Source: Rhodospirillales bacterium (lineage in GTDB: Bacteria > Pseudomonadota > Alphaproteobacteria > Rhodospirillales > Defluviicoccaceae). Taken from it: a stretch of 64,000 nt of DNA. Positions 45,221 through 54,530 of this stretch are shown here, one piece after another (the first letter of the stretch is position 1; each line of letters begins with the position of its first letter). Location: the NCBI GenBank assembly GCA_016793925.1, contig JAEULH010000087.1:36481-100480 (forward strand). The letters run 5' to 3'. The notes below the pieces were generated by a model. That model was given only the letters and a program-made list of their open reading frames with translations, was not told where the DNA came from and did not search any database. Made by a program: the position numbers and the translations under genes.

Positions 45221-45762
45221 CGATCGCCTCCCAGCAAGCCCTTCGGGCCTTCGCCGGGGGTTTGCGCCGCCGGCGCAGCATCCGTAGCGGCGCCCGCCGC
45301 CTCGGCGTGGGCCGACCTTCCCTCGGCGATGATCAGGTCGAGCAGGTCGCTGACGACCACGGCGTCCTGGGTGTAGGCGATGACGCCGCCGTCGGCCAGC
45401 ATCCGCTCGTCGCCGCCCGGGTCGAGAACCATGAACTTGGCGCCGAGCAGGCCGTCCGTCTGGATCGAGGCGGCCGTGTCGGCCGGCAGGCCGACCCCGG
45501 CGTTGATCAGCAGGGTGGCGCGCACGCGAAAGGACGGCGACAAGGTTACCGCTTCCACCCTGCCGACCGGCACGCCGCTGAGCCGGACCTCGGCGCCAAC
45601 GTCGAGGCCGTCGATCCGGTTGAAGTCGGCGGAGATCCGGTACCCTTTCATGCCCGCGCTCGCCTCCTGAAACCTTCCGCTGTAGAAGAGCGCCAGGATC
45701 GCCGCGAGCACCGCGATCGTGACGGCGCCGACCACGACATCTATGATTTCGGCCCGGTTCAC
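45217..45762 (-). CDS. Second MlaD/MCE family protein
   Basis: A 181-residue MCE protein with one N-terminal helix (IIDVVVGAVTIAVLAAILAL) and a MCE domain (IDGLDVGAEVRLSGVPVGRV, TDGLLGAKFMVLDPGGDE). It precedes the other mlaD gene with a 4-base overlap; tandem MCE genes are unusual and suggest a hetero-assembly or duplication. The GTG at 45762 begins the family N-terminus (NRAEIIDVVVG); upstream GTG at 45771 is also possible, and the longer reading to 46107 runs antisense to the NDUFA12 gene. Confidence 0.88.
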   Translation of the reverse strand: MNRAEIIDVVVGAVTIAVLAAILALFYSGRFQEASAGMKGYRISADFNRIDGLDVGAEVRLSGVPVGRVEAVTLSPSFRVRATLLINAGVGLPADTAASIQTDGLLGAKFMVLDPGGDERMLADGGVIAYTQDAVVVSDLLDLIIAEGRSAHAEAAGAATDAAPAAQTPGEGPKGLLGGDR

Positions 45763-45853
45763 CGCCGCCACACCCGCCGAGCGAAGACCGTCCGCGGCAG
45801 CACGCACGCCGTCGTCCCCGAGCGGTGCCGACAGTGAAGCTGCGGCTTCTCGC

Positions 45854-46207
45854 TCAGTTCGGCGTCCACGGCTCGTAGTCGCCGGTCGTTCGCGCGCGTT
45901 TCCCGCCGGCAAGGTCGTGCCCCTTGGGCCGGTAGGCGAAGGGCGTACCCGACATGTTCGGCAGGTGCGGTTTCTGCCACGGGTATGCGCTCGCCGCAGC
46001 GGTGAGCGGCTCGTCGACGATATGATGCAGCCAGGCATGCCATTCCGGCGGGATCTTGCTCGCCTCCGGCCGGCCCTCGAACATGACCCAGCGCCGCTCA
46101 CGCCCATACAGCGGCTGCCTCCGGCTCCGGTAATAGCGGTTGCCGTAGCTGTCCACGCCGGCCTTCTTTCCGTTCAGCCAAGTGTATAGGAGGGTGCCGA
46201 CGTCCAT
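45854..46207 (-). CDS. NDUFA12-type NADH:ubiquinone oxidoreductase accessory subunit
   Basis: A 117-residue homologue of the complex I accessory subunit NDUFA12 (B17.2), which is limited to alphaproteobacteria and mitochondria. Signatures: GNRYYRSRRQPLYGRERRWV, EASKIPPEWHAWLHHIVDEP, HLPNMSGTPFAYRPKGHD. The ATG at 46207 begins the conserved start. It is 91 bases upstream of the first MCE gene, same strand. Confidence 0.93.
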   Translation of the reverse strand: MDVGTLLYTWLNGKKAGVDSYGNRYYRSRRQPLYGRERRWVMFEGRPEASKIPPEWHAWLHHIVDEPLTAAASAYPWQKPHLPNMSGTPFAYRPKGHDLAGGKRARTTGDYEPWTPN

Positions 46208-46673
46208 CGTTTGCAAGCCTGTTCCTGATCGCGTTCCAACGCCGGGCGCCCCACCCCGGCGGCCGGTCGCTGGCGCCGGGACTATGGCATCGCAACGAAC
46301 GCGCGTCCAGCGGCCGCGTTGCCGAGGGAACTCGAACTCTCGGCGCCGGACGGGCCACTTCCCCAATTCGGAGAGCCTCGGCGGTATCCCCTCCATCGCC
46401 AAGTGCGTGTGCGCTCCGGTTGCGTCCGGCCGGAGATCCTCATCCACAGGGCGGATGTTTAAGAAGTAGATGGTACTCTCAGCTTATTTTACCTCAAACA
46501 AGCCCCTTTGGGCGGCCCCCACCACATTTTGAGCATATTTTCGTATGACCTTCGGCCTGCCCAAGGGGGTGCCGTGAAGGCCTACAGAAAACAAATCATG
46601 GCCGATATAGCTAAAAACTAAGTTGCGGTGCGTCTATAGGCGTAAGGAGATAAGTATAACAGGAGAATGCGCA
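46208..46673. other. AT-rich divergent intergenic region
   Basis: This 466-base gap separates NDUFA12 (minus) from the second beta-helix gene (plus). Bases 46460-46670 are much richer in A/T than the surroundings (for example TTTAAGAAGTAGATGG, TTATTTTACC, AAAACAAATC), typical of a strong or foreign promoter region. No gene is supported; a CCCCTTTGGGCGG/CCCAAGGGGG inverted match around 46503-46568 may form a weak structure. Confidence 0.5.
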
Positions 46674-47633
46674 ATGAAGGTTTACCGTAGTATTACGGTA
46701 TCGAATCTGTTAGTTCCTGCATGCTTTGCAGCCCTGGCATCAATGCTAATGGGCTCAATGGCGCAAGCGGCAATCAATTGCGTTCCGCCGCCGTCGCTGT
46801 CCAAGCCGATCAGCTTCACCAACGTCTGCCCCGGCGATCGCGGCGGCCCGCATGCCCTGAACGCAAGAGGCAGAGATGTTTACATTCAATTGCCCAAGAA
46901 CAGAGTATGCAAAAGAAGTATCACTGTTACGAACGCAAGGAATGTTCGAATCACGGGTGGTCATATCGTCTATAACGACAGTAAGCAGGCGGTGATCAAC
47001 GTTGGCATAACGCGCGGAACGACGTTTATCGACGGCATGTTGATCGACGTGAACAAGAAATCCGCCGATGCCATCCGGGTCTATCGCCACAAAGGCAGGC
47101 TGGTGGTCCAGAACACCCTGATCAAAGGCGTCAGCGGAACCGTGAAAGGCGTCCACGGCGATATCACCCACGCCCAGGGCGGCGGCCCACTTCAGGAGTT
47201 GATTTTCCAGAACGTCACCGGCTTTACCGGTTACCAGGGCCTGTTTACGCCCTATCGGCCTGCCTCAGGACATGGCACCCACAAGCTCAGGCTGGAGCGG
47301 GTGAACGTCGGCTATGACCGCTCGATACCGAAGTCCTCGGGAGCGCGGAAGCCGCTGATGCTGCTCTATCTCGGCAGCGTCAGTAGTCCGGGCAATCGCA
47401 CGCCGGATCGCGGCACCTCCATGAACAACGTCTACGTCGACGTCAGCTATTGGAAATTCCCATACCAGAAGTCGGTCTACGCCGAGCCGCGGCCCGGATC
47501 GGGCGGCTGCGCGACGTTCGATGGCCGGCAGAAAATCTCCGGCCGGGTATGCAGCGGCAAGCCCGGCGGTGGCGACTTCGTTCCCGCGGGGACTGTCGGT
47601 CGCAGCTACAACCGCTCGAGGTTTTGCCGGTAG
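46674..47633 (+). CDS. Secreted right-handed beta-helix-like protein (paralogue 2)
   Basis: A 319-residue exported protein, a clear paralogue of the one at 146-1096 (roughly 60% identical by eye along the whole mature part). Signal peptide at residues 1-33 (LVPACFAALASMLMGSMAQA). Shared blocks include ARNVRITGG, IDVNKK.ADAIR, VHGDITHAQGGGPLQELIFQ, TGYQGLFTPYRP and SSGARKPLMLL, plus six cysteines. The conserved HGD..HAQ may form part of an active or binding site. The AGGAGA at 46661 supports the ATG at 46674. Codon use is a little less GC-rich at the 5' end. A hairpin follows at 47688. Confidence 0.8.
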   Translation: MKVYRSITVSNLLVPACFAALASMLMGSMAQAAINCVPPPSLSKPISFTNVCPGDRGGPHALNARGRDVYIQLPKNRVCKRSITVTNARNVRITGGHIVYNDSKQAVINVGITRGTTFIDGMLIDVNKKSADAIRVYRHKGRLVVQNTLIKGVSGTVKGVHGDITHAQGGGPLQELIFQNVTGFTGYQGLFTPYRPASGHGTHKLRLERVNVGYDRSIPKSSGARKPLMLLYLGSVSSPGNRTPDRGTSMNNVYVDVSYWKFPYQKSVYAEPRPGSGGCATFDGRQKISGRVCSGKPGGGDFVPAGTVGRSYNRSRFCR

Positions 47634-47687
47634 TTGAGCGACCTGCCTGCAACCGGATGAAAGCATCCGGCGCGTGAACGCGCGGCG

Positions 47688-47749
47688 AACCCCGGAGCTG
47701 CGGCGAGCCTTGCCATAAATTTTGGCCTTGCCTGCGCTCCGGGGTTTTG
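47688..47749 (+). terminator. Terminator-like hairpin after the beta-helix gene
   Basis: An 11-bp perfect inverted repeat AACCCCGGAGC (47688-47698) / GCTCCGGGGTT (47736-47746) followed by TTGCC. The 37-base loop has its own direct repeat GCCTTGCC. The arm ends in TTTT (47745-47748). It lies 54 bases after the beta-helix stop and is a good candidate terminator. The rest of the 294-base gap to 47928 holds nothing I can support. Confidence 0.6.
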
Positions 47750-47927
47750 CCTGCCAAATTTCGCGGCTATGGTGGTGTCGGTCGCCGATGCCACGGACGC
47801 TCGCTAGGCGCGTTAAGAACAGGATAAAATTCCTGGACCAGCGCTCGAGAACATGTTAAGTCTGCGGCCCATAAAATGAGGGGGAGAAGCCCGGGACGGT
47901 GCCATAACCGTGGAATGGGGCTTCACG

Positions 47928-48404
47928 ATGCTCGACTTGCAGCAAGGATGGCTTCGCGTTCGCGATCTACCCGCGGACGTTCTCGAAGACATGCCCGACT
48001 ATCTACGTGGCGCGTTCGCGGGAGCGCGCCGGTTCGACTTCGAGGTTGAGATGATCTGCGCCGGCGTTCGCGTGCCGGCCGAGCGGCGCGCCGAGCGACG
48101 CCTCGTGCTGGTCGCCGACGATGGCGAGGACCCGGCGCAGCGGGGGCCGCTCGCCTTCGATCTCAGCGCCGTCGGCGCCGATGTTCGCGCCAGCCGCCGC
48201 GTCTTCGTAATTTCTGCGCAAGCGGACCATGAGGTTTTCGCCAACGCCTACGCCGCGGCGGTTGCGGATTTCGCTCGGGGCGGCACCTGCGCCGTGATCA
48301 TCGAGACCGACCGCCGGCTCGAACGGGCCTGGATCCGCGCGCTGACGTCTTTGCGGACCTGCGCCTGGATCACCGCCGATCCTTCTCTGCGCCCGGTCGC
48401 CTGA
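47928..48404 (+). CDS. Hypothetical protein
   Basis: I do not recognise this 158-residue protein. It is a soluble alpha/beta-looking chain (DLPADVLEDMPDYLRGAFAG, RRLVLVADDGEDP, RVFVISAQADHEVFANAYAA, WITADPS). No signal peptide or membrane helix. The start is uncertain: ATG at 47928 (GGGG upstream) or GTG at 47910. It converges on the PAS-GGDEF-EAL gene with a 12-base gap. Strong GC3 and periodicity suggest it is real. Confidence 0.6.
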   Translation: MLDLQQGWLRVRDLPADVLEDMPDYLRGAFAGARRFDFEVEMICAGVRVPAERRAERRLVLVADDGEDPAQRGPLAFDLSAVGADVRASRRVFVISAQADHEVFANAYAAAVADFARGGTCAVIIETDRRLERAWIRALTSLRTCAWITADPSLRPVA

Positions 48405-48416
48405 AGCGTCCGCCGC

Positions 48417-50591
48417 TCAGCTTTCGCCGAAACCCGCCGGGCAACGGTCGGACCATGTCGCGAGGAGATCGGCCAGCCCTTCCGCCGAGAGCGGCTCGCT
48501 GAAGACATAGCCCTGGGCCGCATCGCAGGCGCGGCGGCGGAGAAGGGATAGCTGCCTTGTCGTCTCCACCCCTTCGGCGACGACCGAAATGTCGAGTCGA
48601 TGGGCCACGGCGATGATGGCTTCGACGAGCGAGGTCTGAGCGGGCGTGGCGGTCATCCGCCGCGTCAGCGACGATTCGATCTTGATGGTCGTCAGCGGGT
48701 ATTTCGAGAGCGAGTTCAGCGACGACAGGCCGCTGCCGAAGTCGTCGACGCTCAGGCGCACGCCGGCAGAGGCGAGCTTGCGCACCGAGGTGACGATCTG
48801 GGGCAACTCGATCATCAGCAGGCTTTCGGCGAACTCGAGGTGCAGGCTCTCGGCCGGCAGGTTGTTGTCGCGCAGGCCGTTCATGACCGCGTCGGTCAAG
48901 GCGCTGCCGCGAAACTCACGGCTGCAGACGTTGATGGAGACGTAAGGGGCCTCGTTGCCGGGTCGGCGCCAGGAAGCGGCGTCGCGGCAGGCGGTCGCGA
49001 CGATCCAGGTCCCGATGGGGACAATGAGGCCGGTTTCTTCGGCGACGTGAACGAAATGTTCCGCATCGACGAGGCCGATTTCCGGATCGCGCCAGCGCAG
49101 CAGCGCCTCGGCGCCGAGCACCTTGCCCGTGCCCAGATGGACGATCGGCTGATACATCACTCGGAGCTCCTCGCGTTCGATGGCGAGGCGCAGGCGGGCT
49201 GCGGCCCGATTGCGGTTGATCGCCCGCGCGTTCAGCTCCGGGGTGAAAAATCTCAGCGTGTTGCGGCCGGAGGTTTTGGCCTGGTACATCGCCGAATCGG
49301 CGTTGCGCAGGAGCGTTTCCGCCTCGCTGCCGTCCTCCGCCGAGATCGTGATGCCGATGCTGGCGCCGACGAATGCTTCCCGCCCGTCGAGCCGGAACGG
49401 CGCCGACACCGCCTCGATGATCTTGCGGCCGACGCTTTCCGCATCGGCGCCGGAGCGAAGGTCGGGCAGGATCGCGGTAAATTCGTCGCCGCCGAGCCTG
49501 GCAACGGTGTCCTCCTCGCGCACGCAGGTCTTGATGAGTTCGCCGATATGGCGGAGGAAGCGGTCGCCCATCGAGTGACCGAAGGTGTCGTTGATTGACT
49601 TGAAGCCGTCGATGTCGATGAACAAGACCCCGACCTTGCGGAACCGCCGGCGGCTGGTGGCGATCGCGGCGGACAGCCGGTCGAGCGCCAAGGAGCGGTT
49701 CGGCAGATCGGTCACGGGATCGAAGTTCGCCTGCTGCTGCAGTCGATCCTCGTAGATCCGTCTGAGGGTGATGTCGCTGACCGTCCAGCAGGTCGACGCC
49801 ACGCCGTCCCACATGACAAGACGAACCCGAACATCCAGCCAGATGATCGTCCCGTCCTTCCTGACGCCACGACATTCGAACGCCTTCGGCGCGAACAGCC
49901 CGTTGGCGCGGGCGCGGCGGTACCGCTTTATCCGATCGCGCTCGTCTTCGGCGAAGAGATCGTCAAGGCTTGGCAGCGACAGGATGTCTTCGACCTGCGC
50001 GTAGCCGAAGATCGAAGCGACCGCGCGATTGGCGTAGACCGGCGCCTCGTTGCCGACAACGAGAACGCCGTAGGCCGCGCTTTCGATCAGCTCCTGGAAG
50101 GGCGCTCCGGCCTGCGGCGGCAGCGGCCCGGACTGCGGCGGCAGGGAATCGTGCGGTGGCGTCGCCGCGGTCCCGTTGTAAACCGTGACAAAGTGGGTGA
50201 TGGCGCCGTTCGCATCCCGAACCGGGGAGATGGCGGCCTCGGCCTCGTAGTCGGTCCCGTCGGCGCGGCGATTGCACACGATCCCGCGCCAATCTTCGCC
50301 AGCGCGGAGCGCTCCCCACAGGTTGCCGTGCGACCCGGCGTCGGCCGCCGTGGATACGAGGAAACGCGGGTTGCGTCCGAGCACGTCGAGGCGCCCGTAG
50401 CCGGTGACGGCGCTGAACCGGGGATTGACGTAGACGATGCGCCCTTTCGCATCGGTGATCATCATCGCGGCCGGGCTCTGCTCGACCGCCCACCAGAGCG
50501 TGCGCAGCGCCCTTAGCTCCGCGGCCGCATAGGTGTCGGCTTCGGGCGCCGGGGCGATCTGGGAAAAGGGCGCCTGCGGGAGATCTGGCAT
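48417..50591 (-). CDS. PAS-PAS-GGDEF-EAL signalling protein
   Basis: A 724-residue cyclic-di-GMP protein, probably cytoplasmic (no membrane helices). Two PAS domains (residues about 40-150 and 160-285: WWAVEQSPAAMMITDAKGRI; ESAAYGVLVVGNEA) precede a GGDEF domain whose signature LGGDEF is intact near residue 365, and an EAL domain starting with AEALLRWRDPEIG near 494 and containing the DDFGSGLSSLNSL loop. Both catalytic motifs look intact, so it may both make and degrade c-di-GMP, with PAS input. ATG at 50591 has GAGGCGG upstream; the extension to 50678 is rejected. Confidence 0.95.
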   Translation of the reverse strand: MPDLPQAPFSQIAPAPEADTYAAAELRALRTLWWAVEQSPAAMMITDAKGRIVYVNPRFSAVTGYGRLDVLGRNPRFLVSTAADAGSHGNLWGALRAGEDWRGIVCNRRADGTDYEAEAAISPVRDANGAITHFVTVYNGTAATPPHDSLPPQSGPLPPQAGAPFQELIESAAYGVLVVGNEAPVYANRAVASIFGYAQVEDILSLPSLDDLFAEDERDRIKRYRRARANGLFAPKAFECRGVRKDGTIIWLDVRVRLVMWDGVASTCWTVSDITLRRIYEDRLQQQANFDPVTDLPNRSLALDRLSAAIATSRRRFRKVGVLFIDIDGFKSINDTFGHSMGDRFLRHIGELIKTCVREEDTVARLGGDEFTAILPDLRSGADAESVGRKIIEAVSAPFRLDGREAFVGASIGITISAEDGSEAETLLRNADSAMYQAKTSGRNTLRFFTPELNARAINRNRAAARLRLAIEREELRVMYQPIVHLGTGKVLGAEALLRWRDPEIGLVDAEHFVHVAEETGLIVPIGTWIVATACRDAASWRRPGNEAPYVSINVCSREFRGSALTDAVMNGLRDNNLPAESLHLEFAESLLMIELPQIVTSVRKLASAGVRLSVDDFGSGLSSLNSLSKYPLTTIKIESSLTRRMTATPAQTSLVEAIIAVAHRLDISVVAEGVETTRQLSLLRRRACDAAQGYVFSEPLSAEGLADLLATWSDRCPAGFGES

Positions 50592-50734
50592 CGAACATCC
50601 GCCTCGTTGAACCGGTTCCGCAGCCGCCCTCTCGCGCGCGAACATTCGGCAAGTCGGCGAACGGCGTGACGGTCCCATGGTCGGCGGAAACCACCGTCGC
50701 GTCAGTGATCCCCGTCACGTTTTCGGCGAGGGGA

Positions 50735-51640
50735 TTAACGACCGGGTGCGTTGCCCTTCCACGAAGTCAGGTCCCATCCGGTCAAACCTTCGAGCTTCGC
50801 AATGTCGTCACTGTAATACCCATACAAGGCATCTTTGCACGCTTTGCTAAGCTGCGGCTTCTTCCGGTCAAAAACATACTGAGATAGCAGAGAAGAACCG
50901 AAAAACATGGCTTTGCCTATGAGGCGCAGAGAAAGTTGATCTTTCGGATAGGCCCTCGTGTTTGTCTCGTTCTTCCGAAAAGAGATCGCGCCGGCTACGC
51001 GCATGATCCTTTGGCTGATCAGATTGTAATGCCCGGCCTGGCGACGAGCCTTCTGGCCGGGCGGCTGGAAGCCCGGATCGACGTCCAGGAACTCGAAAAC
51101 CCTTCGGAAGGTGCCTTGTCGGTCGGCGAGAAGGTCTTCCTGCTTGATCAGCAACAGGTTGCCGGCGTTCAAAAAGTGCTCATACCTGATCAAGTACTTG
51201 TAATACTTGCCAAATTCGAGAATTTCGCCAGAGCGCTTGTGGTCTTCCGCGTAGCGACCTTGCAGCAGGTTCCGCATGCCTGTCTCGGCGTCCTCAAGGG
51301 GAATGTACGATCCCGCCATGTAGTAAAAGTAAGCCGACAGGGCGCGGTCTACGGGATTCCTGAGCACGGCGATGAGCTTGGCGTCGGGGACCGCGCGGCG
51401 AATGCGCTCGGGAACCTCCGGCCGGCCAATGGAGCTCGGCCTCTTGATCCCGAGACGATGTTCGCTGCGGTCGGCAAAAAGGGAGTCGACGAGCGCCTCG
51501 CTGAAGTTCTCGTAGTCCGGATCTTCAAAAATTGCGAGCTCGTCCTTGTAGATGAAGACATCCGGATGCTGCGAGAGGCAGTACTGCAAGTACGTGCTCG
51601 CGGACTTCTGCGCGCCCAGAATAAGAAAATTCAGTCGCAT
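50735..51640 (-). CDS. Sulfotransferase family protein
   Basis: A 301-residue sulfotransferase of the heparan/NodH-like kind. The 5'-phosphosulfate loop is LGAQKSASTYL, the 3'-phosphate site is VLRNPVDRALSAYFYY, near residues 8-18 and 98-113. It transfers sulfate from PAPS to a glycan or lipid. The gene is AT-richer and uses rarer codons than its neighbours, a sign of horizontal transfer. It stands alone, between der and the c-di-GMP gene. The acceptor is unknown. Confidence 0.85.
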   Translation of the reverse strand: MRLNFLILGAQKSASTYLQYCLSQHPDVFIYKDELAIFEDPDYENFSEALVDSLFADRSEHRLGIKRPSSIGRPEVPERIRRAVPDAKLIAVLRNPVDRALSAYFYYMAGSYIPLEDAETGMRNLLQGRYAEDHKRSGEILEFGKYYKYLIRYEHFLNAGNLLLIKQEDLLADRQGTFRRVFEFLDVDPGFQPPGQKARRQAGHYNLISQRIMRVAGAISFRKNETNTRAYPKDQLSLRLIGKAMFFGSSLLSQYVFDRKKPQLSKACKDALYGYYSDDIAKLEGLTGWDLTSWKGNAPGR

Positions 51641-51721
51641 CGGTGACCTGCGGTTCGGGCTCGGGAATAACACGCCTGTTTAGGCGAACGGCGCGCGCCT
51701 GTCACCGGTGCTGCAGCCTGA

Positions 51722-53170
51722 TCAACGCCCGCTCCGGCGGCGGTCCGACGCCACGTACGGGTTTTTTCCAGTCCGCAAGTGGAGGCGGATGGGCAACCCG
51801 GCGAACCCGAACGCGTCCCGCAGACCGTTGATGAGGTAGCGCTGATAGGCTTCCGGGAGCGACCGGATCCGGCTGGCGAACAGGACGAAGGTCGGCGGCC
51901 GTGCCTTGACCTGAGTGAGGTAGCGCAGGCGGATCCGGCGGCCGTCAACCAGAGGCGGCTGATGATGTTGCTGGACCTCATCGAGCCACCGGTTGAGCTG
52001 CGGCGTGGCGACCCGGCGGTTCCACCCGTCGTAGGCGGAGAGGGCCGCTGGCATCAGCCGCTCCGCGCCTCGCCCGGTCAGCGCCGACAGGCGCACGACC
52101 GGGACGCCGCGGACCTGGGGCAGGGAGGCTTCCAGCCGTTCCTCGATTGCGCGCAACGCGGCGCCCGGATCGGTGATCAGATCCCACTTGTTCGCGGCGA
52201 TGATCAGCGCCCGACCTTCCTCCACAACCATGCGGGCGATGGTCAGATCCTGTTTTTCCAATCCTGCGCAGGCATCGAGCGTGACCACGACGACGTGGGC
52301 GAAACGCACCGCTCGCCTCGCGTCGGCGCCCGCCAGCGCCTCAAGGCGGCCGGTGACGTTGGCCTTGCGCCGCAGCCCGGCGGTATCGACCAGCTCGATC
52401 GTCCTCCCCGCGTGCGACCAGGCGACGGCGATGGCGTCGCGGGTGATCCCGGCTTCGGGTCCGGTCAGCAGGCGCTCGGCGCCCAGCAGCCGGTTGATCA
52501 GCGTCGACTTGCCGACGTTCGGCCGCCCGACCACGGCGAGCCGCATCGCCGGCCGATCGCGATCGTCTGCGGCATCGGCGGGCCCCTCCGCCGCGTCGGC
52601 TCGATCCTTGCCGTCCCGCCCATCTTCTGCGCCGCGGCGTCGGGCCCGTCTCGGCTGACCTTCGGCCGGGATCGGCATCAGCGGCGCCAGCGCCTCGAAG
52701 AGATGGCCGAGCCCTTCCCCGTGTTCCGCCGAAATCGGAAACGGGTCGCCGAGACCGAGCGCATAGGCCTCCAGCAGGCCGGCCTCGCCGCTGCGGCCTT
52801 CGCATTTGTTGGCGACGAGGATCACCGGGATCGGACAGCGGCGGAGCACGTCGGCGAACGCGGCGTCGAGCGGCGTCACGCCGGTGCGGGCGTCGATCAG
52901 CATCAGCGCGGCGTCGGCCTCCGCCAGCGCTATCTCGGTCTGTGCCCGCATCCGGGCCTCGAGCCGATCGCCGGGCGAATCATCGAAGCCGGCCGTATCG
53001 ATCGCGCGGAAGAGGAGATCGCCGATGCGCGCCTGTCCCTCGCGGCGATCGCGGGTGACGCCCGGCAGATCGTCGACGAGGGCCAGACGCTTGCCGACCA
53101 GCCGATTGAACAGGGTCGACTTGCCGACATTGGGTCGGCCGACGATCGCGACCGTGAAATCCTCGGGCAA
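51722..53170 (-). CDS. der: GTPase Der (EngA)
   Basis: A 482-residue double-GTPase needed for 50S ribosome assembly. G1 domains: [18 protein letters not shown] and [23 protein letters not shown] and DTAGL; NKCE and NKWD. The KH-like C-terminal domain ends the protein. A charged linker (about 40 residues, [17 protein letters not shown]) between the domains is longer than usual. The start is a TTG at 53170 ([10 protein letters not shown]), as no ATG exists near. It follows bamB by 17 bases. Confidence 0.94.
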   Translation of the reverse strand: MPEDFTVAIVGRPNVGKSTLFNRLVGKRLALVDDLPGVTRDRREGQARIGDLLFRAIDTAGFDDSPGDRLEARMRAQTEIALAEADAALMLIDARTGVTPLDAAFADVLRRCPIPVILVANKCEGRSGEAGLLEAYALGLGDPFPISAEHGEGLGHLFEALAPLMPIPAEGQPRRARRRGAEDGRDGKDRADAAEGPADAADDRDRPAMRLAVVGRPNVGKSTLINRLLGAERLLTGPEAGITRDAIAVAWSHAGRTIELVDTAGLRRKANVTGRLEALAGADARRAVRFAHVVVVTLDACAGLEKQDLTIARMVVEEGRALIIAANKWDLITDPGAALRAIEERLEASLPQVRGVPVVRLSALTGRGAERLMPAALSAYDGWNRRVATPQLNRWLDEVQQHHQPPLVDGRRIRLRYLTQVKARPPTFVLFASRIRSLPEAYQRYLINGLRDAFGFAGLPIRLHLRTGKNPYVASDRRRSGR

Positions 53171-53187
53171 CGACAGCGGAAGCGTCC

Positions 53188-54525
53188 TCAGCGGTAGGCT
53201 TCGAGGGTGGCGTCTTTGAGCAGGACGAAAAGCGTCCCGTCGGCCACGATCGGCGGTTCCGCCGCTCCGTCGCCAAGATGGTCGCGGTCGAGGATCGACC
53301 CGTCGTAGGGCGAAACGCTGAACATCCTGCCCGATGTGCTCGCCACCAACAGCCGGTTGCCGGCGAGGACCGGGCCAAGCCAGAGCATCGGATCCTTCTG
53401 CTTGGCTTCGTGTTCGTAGTCGGGCAGCGACGTCACCCAGTAGACGCGACCGTCGACGCGCGACATGCAGACGAGGTCGTTGTCCTTGGTGAGCTGATAG
53501 ACGAAGCCGCCGGCGGTCCATGGCCGGAACAGACCGCCCATGTCCTGCTCCCAGACGCGGCTGCCGATGCGCAGGTCGATGGCGGCGAGAAGGCCGCCGT
53601 AGCTGATGGCGAAGACGCCGCCGCGATCGATCACCGGGCCGGCGTGGATCTGCGCGACGGCGGCGAGTTCGTCGGTGCGTCGCGTTGCCGCCAGCGAGTC
53701 GCTCCACAACACGCGGCCGTTTTCCTGGCGCAGAGCGACCAGTTCGCCGGAGGAGAACGGCGCGACGACGACGCCCGCATCTACCGCCGGGCCGCCGCCG
53801 CCGATCAGCCGGGCGGTCTCTCCGATCGCCTGGTAGGTCCACAACTCGGCGCCGCTGGCGGCGTCGAGCGCGATCAGCCTGCTGTCCAGGGTGATGAGGA
53901 ACAGCCGCCCGCCGGCCGCTGTCGGATCGGCGTGCACCGGGTTGGCGATGCTGGTCCGCCAGAGGACGGCGCCCGACGCGGCGTCGAGAGCCATCACCCT
54001 GGCGAAGCCGGTGGCGACGAAAACGCGGCCGTTGTCGTAGGTGAGACCGCCGGCGATGGAGTCGCGATCGCCTTGACCTCCGGCGAGGTCGATCCGCCAT
54101 ACCCGGCTGCCGTCCTCGACTGCATAGGCCGAGACGACATGCTGGCTGTCCATGGTGTAGACGCGACCGTCGCCGACCACGGGCGAAGGCATGCGCGGCC
54201 GGTCTCGGGCAACGCCGGTGCCGATGTCCGCGCTCCACGCCAGCCGGGTCTTCTCGGCAAGCGCAAGGTGCTGCCTCGCGTTGCCGACGGTGCCGCCGGC
54301 GGTCGGCCAGTCGGCGTTGAGCTCGGCCGGCGGGAGCCGGATCTGCTCAAGGTTCGCTCCGGGGTCTGCGGCGATCTCCCGCTCATGGGCGAGAACCGAG
54401 ATGCGCGTGCCCTGCAACGGTTCCTTCTCGTCCGACCCGCAGGCGCCGAGAAGCGGAGCGGCGGCGACGAAGGCCAGGAGGGCGGCGAGGTGGCGGCGGC
54501 GTCCGAAGGCGCGGCGGTCGGCCAT
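53188..54525 (-). CDS. bamB: Outer-membrane assembly lipoprotein BamB-like (PQQ-binding beta-propeller)
   Basis: A 445-residue lipoprotein: lipobox LLGACGS near residue 30, then an eight-bladed PQQ-like propeller (repeated [11 protein letters not shown] and SRVWExD motifs; [20 protein letters not shown]). BamB helps fold outer-membrane proteins. The cluster yfgM-bamB-der is the usual gamma/alpha arrangement. An ATG at 54525 is chosen over a TTG at 54534, based on the ribosome site spacing. Confidence 0.9.
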   Translation of the reverse strand: MADRRAFGRRRHLAALLAFVAAAPLLGACGSDEKEPLQGTRISVLAHEREIAADPGANLEQIRLPPAELNADWPTAGGTVGNARQHLALAEKTRLAWSADIGTGVARDRPRMPSPVVGDGRVYTMDSQHVVSAYAVEDGSRVWRIDLAGGQGDRDSIAGGLTYDNGRVFVATGFARVMALDAASGAVLWRTSIANPVHADPTAAGGRLFLITLDSRLIALDAASGAELWTYQAIGETARLIGGGGPAVDAGVVVAPFSSGELVALRQENGRVLWSDSLAATRRTDELAAVAQIHAGPVIDRGGVFAISYGGLLAAIDLRIGSRVWEQDMGGLFRPWTAGGFVYQLTKDNDLVCMSRVDGRVYWVTSLPDYEHEAKQKDPMLWLGPVLAGNRLLVASTSGRMFSVSPYDGSILDRDHLGDGAAEPPIVADGTLFVLLKDATLEAYR

Positions 54526-54530
54526 CGGCG

